Shown one piece after another: positions 58,301 to 64,000 of a stretch of DNA of 64,000 bases. Both the position numbers and the translations under genes were made by a program. The notes below the pieces were generated by a model. The model was given only the letters and a program-made list of their open reading frames with translations. It was not told where the DNA came from and did no database searches. Every line of letters begins with the position of its first letter. The stretch's first letter is position 1. The DNA is from Mikania micrantha (taxonomy: Eukaryota > Streptophyta > Magnoliopsida > Asterales > Asteraceae): positions 3,286,001 through 3,350,000 of the forward strand of contig CM018686.1 in the NCBI GenBank assembly GCA_009363875.1, given 5' to 3'.

Positions 58301-59165
58301 GAGAAGGTACGATTATTGTTGGGTTCCCACTTTCGCTTAGTTTCCTGGGGTTTCAGATGTTCACCCCTCTTAGGTAGCTTCCCTTGGGCTACTGCTTGGT
58401 CTGTCAGCTTGTGTGCCAAGCGAATTAGTGGTTGGATAGTAGAGAGATCAGCGGCAGTCACCATACTTTGGATCTGCTCAGGCAATCCACTGATGAATTG
58501 CTCGATTTTCTTGTATTCCGGCGTCACCATTGCCGGACACAGCTTGCACAATTCGTGAAATCGAGTGCAGTATTTCTCGATTTCCGAACCCACCATTTTG
58601 TGCACCCAGAATTCCTCTTCCAGTTTTCTGATCTCGTCACGTGGGCAATACTCCTCGCGAAGCATTACGGTGAACTCCTCCCAAGGAATAGTGTTGGCGG
58701 TCTCGAGTCCAAGAGTTTGGACATGTGTATTCCACCAGGTGAGGGCAGGTCCCTCGAGAATTCCGGTAGCATACTTTACTCGGTTCTCCTCCGAGCATTC
58801 GGCCATAGCAAAGACCGATTCTAGTTTCTCGATCCAACGGAGTAGTCCGACTGCTCCTTCTGTACCCTGGAATTTGTGCGGGTGGCAGCTTAGGAAAGCT
58901 TTGAATGAGCATCCCTTCGTTACACCCCCATGAGATCCTGCGTATCGGGGTTTGATATAACGCGTTAGTGTTAAAGCCGTCTATACTAAGTTAGTTGGGT
59001 TAGATAGGGGTTTGTACCGTTATTGGTGTCACTAGTATCGCTAGTGTGACGATTTGCCTCGTATTCGGCAAGCACCTTGTTGAACTTTCGCTCAACCATC
59101 ATGTCGATTCTGGCCTTTTCGGCCTTGCGTTTAAGTCGTAGAGCGTTGCTTCCTCTTGCAGACAT
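58301..59165 (-). pseudogene. Element L Gag, two frame breaks
   Basis: ATG at 59165 opens a 59-codon frame (MSARGSNALRLKRKAEKAR) ending at TAG 58986. Another frame then carries YIKPRYAGSHGGVTKGCS and the capsid domain (GTEGAVGLLRWIEKLE, LTWWNTHVQ, EFWVHKMVGSEIEKYCTRFH, EQFISGLPEQIQSM) down to about 58300, where a 1-nt shift near CTCCACCACAACC leads into the zinc-knuckle frame of pol. The breaks could be mutations, sequencing errors or, for the second, a programmed shift; I see no classic slippery site there. Confidence 0.8.
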
Positions 59166-59428
59166 GTTTCTATATAGAGGGGTTAGAATGTTAGCATCAG
59201 TCAGAGCGTTAGCCAGTTGTCATGTCAGAAGTCAAGTCAGATGTCATGTTAGCAACAACTATAGTCAGAATACAATAATTAAAATAAAAGCATCATTCTC
59301 ATTAATATAAATCTTGAAGTACAATGATTTTTAAAATACTACCAAAAGCTTTTATGAGCACATCTCGCTCATCTGAGAATACAAAAGTAAAGTACTAAGA
59401 GAAATAAAATACTGCAATAGAAATCTAA

Positions 59429-60157
59429 CTAGATAACCGTGGAATGTGAATCTCCACTATCGACAGGTCCGTCGTCATCCGCCTCTTCAGGATCCTCGTC
59501 TGGGTCCTCATCGAAGTCTTCTTCTTCGAGGTTTTCGGCCTCGAATTGGGGCCCTTGGTCCGGCTCCTCCTCTGGTTCCACAAGTAGCTGTTCGGCCCAA
59601 GCGTTCTGTAACGCCGCCTGGTTCTCCTCTACGACATTCTCTACTGTGACGAGTCGCTCACCATGGTTCTGAACTACGGTAGCGACCTCCACATGTCGCT
59701 CTTCCAACTGTGTCGTCCGGTTCCGGAGCGCCGCAATCTCCTCGACCACTTGCTCACGCATGTGGTCCATCTGTTCACGAAGATGCTGGTTCTCCTCTCG
59801 GAGAGCTCTGATCTCCTCATCCCGCTCGCGAGCCCTGCGAGCTTCTCGAGACATTCTGGAAACAACAGCTGCGAAGGACCGCTCAAATGACACTCCCAGT
59901 GCCGGTAGTCGGTGCGCTCGATCATCATCGGTGATAACACGCTGAGGAGGCACCCTCTCCTCAACAATCCAGTCCCATACCATAAATGGGTACCAGGCCC
60001 ATGACCTGGCGCGCTTAGCAATGCGCGCCTGTTCGGCCATCACTGCGTCTGCATGAGACATGATATTCCGAACGCGTTGTCGGCTCTCGTCCGTCAGCTC
60101 GTTCTCTGCTGGTCGTTTCCCTGGGTTACGTCCGGTGTTTCCACTGTTTTCAGACAT
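59429..60157 (-). CDS. Extra ORF upstream of gag in L: coiled-coil, acidic-tail protein
   Basis: 242 codons from ATG 60157 (MSENSGNTGRNPGKRPAENE); the frame is open 54 codons further but that part crosses the PBS. N-terminal third: basic and aromatic (RARSWAWYPFMVWDWIVEE). Residues about 100-190: a strong heptad pattern rich in R, E, L and Q (REENQHLREQMDHMREQVVE). The last 45 residues are mostly D and E. No zinc knuckle, protease motif, signal peptide or membrane segment. It lies between PBS and gag, where F has only about 150 nt. Function unknown; a structural or RNA-binding partner of Gag is possible. Full-length and uninterrupted in a young element, so it may be under selection. Confidence 0.75.
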   Translation of the reverse strand: MSENSGNTGRNPGKRPAENELTDESRQRVRNIMSHADAVMAEQARIAKRARSWAWYPFMVWDWIVEERVPPQRVITDDDRAHRLPALGVSFERSFAAVVSRMSREARRARERDEEIRALREENQHLREQMDHMREQVVEEIAALRNRTTQLEERHVEVATVVQNHGERLVTVENVVEENQAALQNAWAEQLLVEPEEEPDQGPQFEAENLEEEDFDEDPDEDPEEADDDGPVDSGDSHSTVI

Positions 60158-60296
60158 CCTGTAAATCTCAAAGCAGTAAGTGATAATTATTAAAGAGAAT
60201 AGTAGCATCAATGTGAAACTTCTAAGTGTAGTGTCTAAGGTAGAGCAGTGGCTATAGTCTAAGTTTACTAAATGCAAACCTAGTTCCCTATAACCA

Positions 60297-60309
60297 AGGC
60301 TCTGATACC
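60297..60309 (-). promoter_or_regulatory. Primer binding site of element L
   Basis: GGCTCTGATACCA (plus strand), i.e. TGGTATCAGAGCC on the coding strand, a few bases from the LTR end. Confidence 0.93.
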
Positions 60310-60313
60310 AGTC

Positions 60314-63300
60314 TGTCACACCCCCAAATTCCCATTTGTGGTGTCAGTCCACGTGGGTGTGACGTGGCCAGGATCATAGCTCATGGTCATATAGAACGAC
60401 TCTATATGAGTTACACATTCACACAGTTAGGTAATATAACAGAGTTTCATTCAATAAGCAGCGGAAATAAAGCGAAATACAGCGGAAAGTAAATTGTTTG
60501 AAATAGACACTACAAAAGTTTAAATTGTTTTCAAATCACATCTAATGCACACAATGCCTAAGACACGAGTCTACATGCAGGCCAGACTCCTTAATGCTTC
60601 CTTGTGCGCATCCTAGCGTAAGCTCCGTTAGTTACCTGAGAATACATGCGAAAAGTGTCAACTAAAAAGTTGGTGAGTTCACAGGTTTAGACAGACTGAA
60701 AAATAGACAGACATATACTGGGTATGTTAAGTTTAGTTGGATACTACGATCCGTGGAGTGTGTCAGTTCATCTTACCGAAACTAGACTGTTCCCGTTTGC
60801 CTCCGCAGGTCATCGCTGAACCCGCATTCCCATCGAAATTACACTCGTTATGACCTCCAGTCAACATTGGTGCCGAGTGGGGTTAGTCAAACCCAGTAGT
60901 ACTACGTAATTACGACTCGTTTGCATACACAACTAACGGTAAGGATAAGTGAGGACTTTAAGCGATAATAGTTACACTCGAAAATGGTTTTCACAACATA
61001 CCAGTCATATATCTAAAATAGTTGCATTGTATTCTCACCCCAAAAGTTCAGTAAAACAGTTAAAGAGTAAAAATGGGGCTGTAAACTCACCTGAGTTTAT
61101 GTAATGCGTTAGCTCAAAGAGAGTAGTGTAGCTCGCCGGCTAGTAGTCACCTATATCACATAGGTATTATGAGTTTGTGTTCACAAGTGCGGGTCTCACC
61201 GGACCGTGTTAGTGTTCAACAACACTAAGTAGTTATGTGGGTCTAGTTGACCGTGTTTGACCGTGTCGATCGTGTTTGACCTAACGACCCGTTGGTGACG
61301 GTTTGGATCAAGTGTTCGTGTATCGTGCGGTTTTAGTGTCGTGTGAAGTGTACGGATACCAAAATCGTTCCGACAAAGAAACTTACTATATATGGTAAGT
61401 TTCTATTTTAGGAAAGTTTTCCATATTTGACAAGTTATGCATAAAATCATATTCTGATTATTCTAACATGCATATTTATCCTAAATGAGCATGTTATCAC
61501 ATAGCACGTAGTTACACATAGTCGGTTTAGCATAATTGCGCGTAGAAAGTTTCTATAATTAGAAAGTTACTAAAATAAGCATTTTTCATCAAGTTTCACA
61601 ACCAATGTCATCTAATATCATTATCTCAATCCTAAATAACCTATTAATCAAGATCATTCCACTAACATGTGACGAATCGTGAATTTAACCAAGTAAAGTT
61701 ACTATATTTAGTAACTTATGAACATAACACAAAATCAAGTTTCCAAATACATATTCCTTCCAATATCATCATATAATCACCAAATGAGCATGTTAGACTC
61801 AAGACATTATCATACATTTTACCATTTTGCAATTTTGTGACAAAAAGTTACTATTTATAGAAATGTTTACAAAAATCATACTTTTGACCATTCTAAGCAT
61901 TTCTATGCATCAAACATCCATCATTTAACTTCTAAACATCATTCTTAAACATAACTTATAGATCTAAACATGCCAATGTGGTCATTTTATCAATAATGCA
62001 CATTTTGTAACCATAAAGTTACTATTTATAGTAACTATCATGCTTTTGACATATCTTGCTCAAAATCAACATCCTAGCCATGTAGGACATCTCATATATT
62101 AATTCTAAGGACATTTCAATACTGAAATTTACATGAAACATTATAGATCATGCATGCATGTTGTTTAAAGTAACCATTTCTTAGAAAAATCAACAAATAA
62201 TTGCCCAAATCATTCAAGATCATCATGGATCGTTATGAAACCCTCAAATCAGTAACATAATCATCAAATAGCATGTCCATAACCCAAGATTTCGTGACCA
62301 AGATAGTGGTTGTGATGCATGTGGTCATAAATCATCATATGGGTCACAAAAACCCCAAATAACACCCAATAACATAAATGTATCAAGTCTAATGTTCAAA
62401 TCAGTGGCTTAACACATAAATCACAGATTAAATCACTCAATAATCCGTGTCTAGTGTGTGTGGATGATTGCATGTGCATGATTCACATTGCATGTGTGAT
62501 TCTAAGTGCTAGAAATACAAATAGTGCAAGAAAACTACCTCTAAGGTTCTTTGAAGCTTGAATGTTGATGAAACAGAGATGGAGGGCTTCGAGAACTCCT
62601 GGGATTGTCTTCTCAGCAACTCCAAGTCGTTCAAGTGATGGTTGATGGCTTCTTGTCCTCTACAAGTCTCCTCAAACCTCAATGGTGCCTCTCTTGTGAT
62701 GATAATGGCTCCTTCTGGTGTACAATGGTGGTAACAGGGTGATAATGGCCGCACAAGAAGATTTCAGTCGAGAGATAGTGAGTAGGAGTTAACAGAATGT
62801 TTAACTTGGGTTTTATAAAGATTCTGCGACTTTAGCCCTGTCGCGTACCGCGACACCGCCCAAAAAGCATCATCGCGTACCGCGATGTTTCCCGAAACAC
62901 GCCGCGTACCGCGAATGTGGAAGTTGATCTGTCGTCGCGTACCGCGACTCTTTTCGGAGAATTCAAATTTCCCCGCTCATGGGTCGCGTATCGCGAAGGC
63001 CCATTTGTGTGCCCATCGCGTACCGCGATGGGTCTCGGTTGAGCCCAATAAGCCCAAGTTCACTGTTTTGAATTGAATGTCTCGTATTTTTCGAATATGA
63101 TCATCATTTCTCGACACGTAAGCGTTGTTCTAGCTAAATTAGGTTCTCCTGAACCTAAGTGTAGTGTTATTGTGCTGTGATTTGATCCGTTCACCAACGT
63201 TCGTCATTCAAGACACATACGAGAGTTGTGCGATAGTTTCTCGAACTATCGGTGTGTTCTAACAGTTGTGCCACGTGTCACACTAAATACAATTATTCTA

Positions 63301-63378
63301 GTGCCACGTATGGAATAATAATACACAATATTATTAAAATAAAAATAAATGCTGACCTGGAAATTACGAGGTGTCACA
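60314..63378 (-). mobile_element. Element L 5' LTR
   Basis: 3065 bp, matching 51478-54560. It lacks 18 bases (at about 62888) that are present in the other copy beside a CpG palindrome. Hairpin CAACTAAAAAGTTG is at 60659-60672, acceptor end at 60636, donor start at 61090. TGATG follows at 63379-63383. Confidence 0.95.
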
Positions 63379-63383
63379 TGATG

Positions 63384-64000
63384 GTAGTTACATGTCGGAC
63401 ACAAAGGTGCGGAACCAGTGTAAACCTTTTTGACTTGAGTGGCGGGTGCAACTTGTTGTATTGGGGTGGCTTGAGTAGCTGCAAAGTTCATGTGGTTGGC
63501 CTTCCTTTTGTTGTTATGCTTCTTGAAGGGGATGGAAGAACCGGTTTGAACTTCTTTGGATGGCTCATTTGAACTCTTCTTTTCTTCTTTTTTGGACCCC
63601 TTTCGAGTGAGAGTCCCGGCTTTAACATGGTTGTCGGTAAGTGTTGCCGACAGCCGAATGGCCTCCGCTATAGAAGCGGGTTTGCTGCTCCAAACTGAAT
63701 CCTGAATTTGCATCGGCAGGCCGCCAATGTATTTTTCGATCCCTCTAGACAAAGGGGTCACCATTTCAGGAACTAGAGCACTTAGTTCATGAAAACGATT
63801 ATTGTAGGCCATATTTTCACCGCTATCTTGTTTTAGTAACCAAAACTCGTGCTCAAGCTTCATGATTTCATTTCGAGGGCAAAACTCCCGAGTCATAGCA
63901 TCCTTTAGTTGTTCCCAAGTTAAAGCAGTTGTAGCTGCTTCACCGAGGGTTCGTTTTTCGGCATTCCACCAAGTAAGGGCCCTCTTTTGAAGGGTCGATG
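63384..64000 (-). CDS. Element K Gag, central part (continues past the window)
   Basis: Open on the minus strand to the window edge. Capsid-type segments include LTWWNAEKRTLG near 63950, MTREFCPRNEIMKLEHEFW, and IEKYIGGLPMQIQD. A lysine-rich linker follows, then CPTCNYHH at the L insertion point. It continues in K's frame at 51477, supporting the TGATG-flanked insertion. No stop is visible here. Confidence 0.85.

Larger units (their letters stand above)
51478..63378 (-). mobile_element. Element L: young Ty3/Gypsy chromovirus with an extra ORF
   Basis: An 11.9-kb minus-strand element: 5' LTR 60314-63378, PBS 60297-60309, extra ORF 59429-60157, gag 58301-59165, pol 54596-58300, purine tract, 3' LTR 51478-54560. 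The LTRs differ by one 18-bp indel and about 20 substitutions by eye (well under 1%), so it is the most recent insertion here. Pol is open throughout but gag has two frame breaks, so this copy probably needs help in trans. Confidence 0.95.
45116..64000 (-). mobile_element. Element K: Ty3/Gypsy chromovirus, split by L, runs off the window
   Basis: A minus-strand element with its 3' LTR at 45116-47811, purine tract, pol (47852-50370), gag C-terminus/protease (50371-51477), then L (51478-63378), then the rest of gag from 63384 to the window end. TGATG on both sides of L proves that gag was continuous. Its PBS and 5' LTR lie beyond 64000. It is inserted in LTR J. Confidence 0.9.

Overview
The window looks like a transposable-element-dense, probably heterochromatic stretch of a flowering-plant nuclear genome. 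The daisy family (Asteraceae) is my best guess, because the extra ORF of the Sirevirus-like Copia remnant at 20.4-23.8 kb resembles ones I associate with that family; this is recollection, not a search. I see no host gene, rRNA, CRISPR array or bacterial-style gene. Almost everything is explained by nested insertions.

Layout, left to right. Element A is a decayed plus-strand Ty3/Gypsy chromovirus-like element: 3' part of its 5' LTR (1-363), primer binding site (PBS), broken gag and pol, and a 3.4-kb 3' LTR (16280-19723). Element B, a Sirevirus-like Ty1/Copia element (5494-15422, target-site duplication GAACT), sits inside A's reverse transcriptase. After A's 3' LTR, a second PBS and leader follow (19724-19916), so A was part of a tandem or recombined array. 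C (19917-24734) is the 3' part of another Sirevirus-like element: promoter-like region, decayed env-position ORF and 3' LTR. D is a CACTA transposon: a broken Tnp2-type transposase from 25.55 kb and a 3' terminus at 40051. D is split by E, an apparent solo Ty3 LTR (27530-31211, minus), and by F, a full Ty3 chromovirus (31240-39440, minus). Then come two short terminal-inverted-repeat elements, G (40096-40867) and H (41607-42176), and a SINE, I (42234-42428). From 43.27 kb there is a three-deep minus-strand nest: LTR J (43274-45115) was hit by Ty3 element K (45116 to beyond 64000), and K's gag was hit by L (51478-63378, duplication TGATG). L is the youngest: its two 3.1-kb LTRs differ at only about 20 places by eye.

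The most interesting signals are non-coding. (1) All six Ty3 LTR families (A, E, F, J, K, L) carry a splice-donor-like motif, GTGAGTTTCAT followed by CCCC. Downstream they share a short hairpin, CAAC..GTTG or CAGC..GCTG, that runs into a branch-point-like TTGAC/CTGAT and a CAG-type acceptor. This looks like a conserved leader intron with a covarying hairpin. (2) In both Sirevirus-like elements an inverted repeat spans the polypurine tract/3' LTR junction and leaves a loop of exactly 23 nt, although the arm sequences differ completely. (3) In both Sirevirus-like elements the post-pol ORF is preceded by a TATA-like site and TTCCGAAG-type motifs that are also dense in their LTRs, as if a second LTR-like promoter drove that ORF. 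(4) L has an intact coiled-coil, acidic-tailed ORF between PBS and gag. None of these could be tested against databases here.
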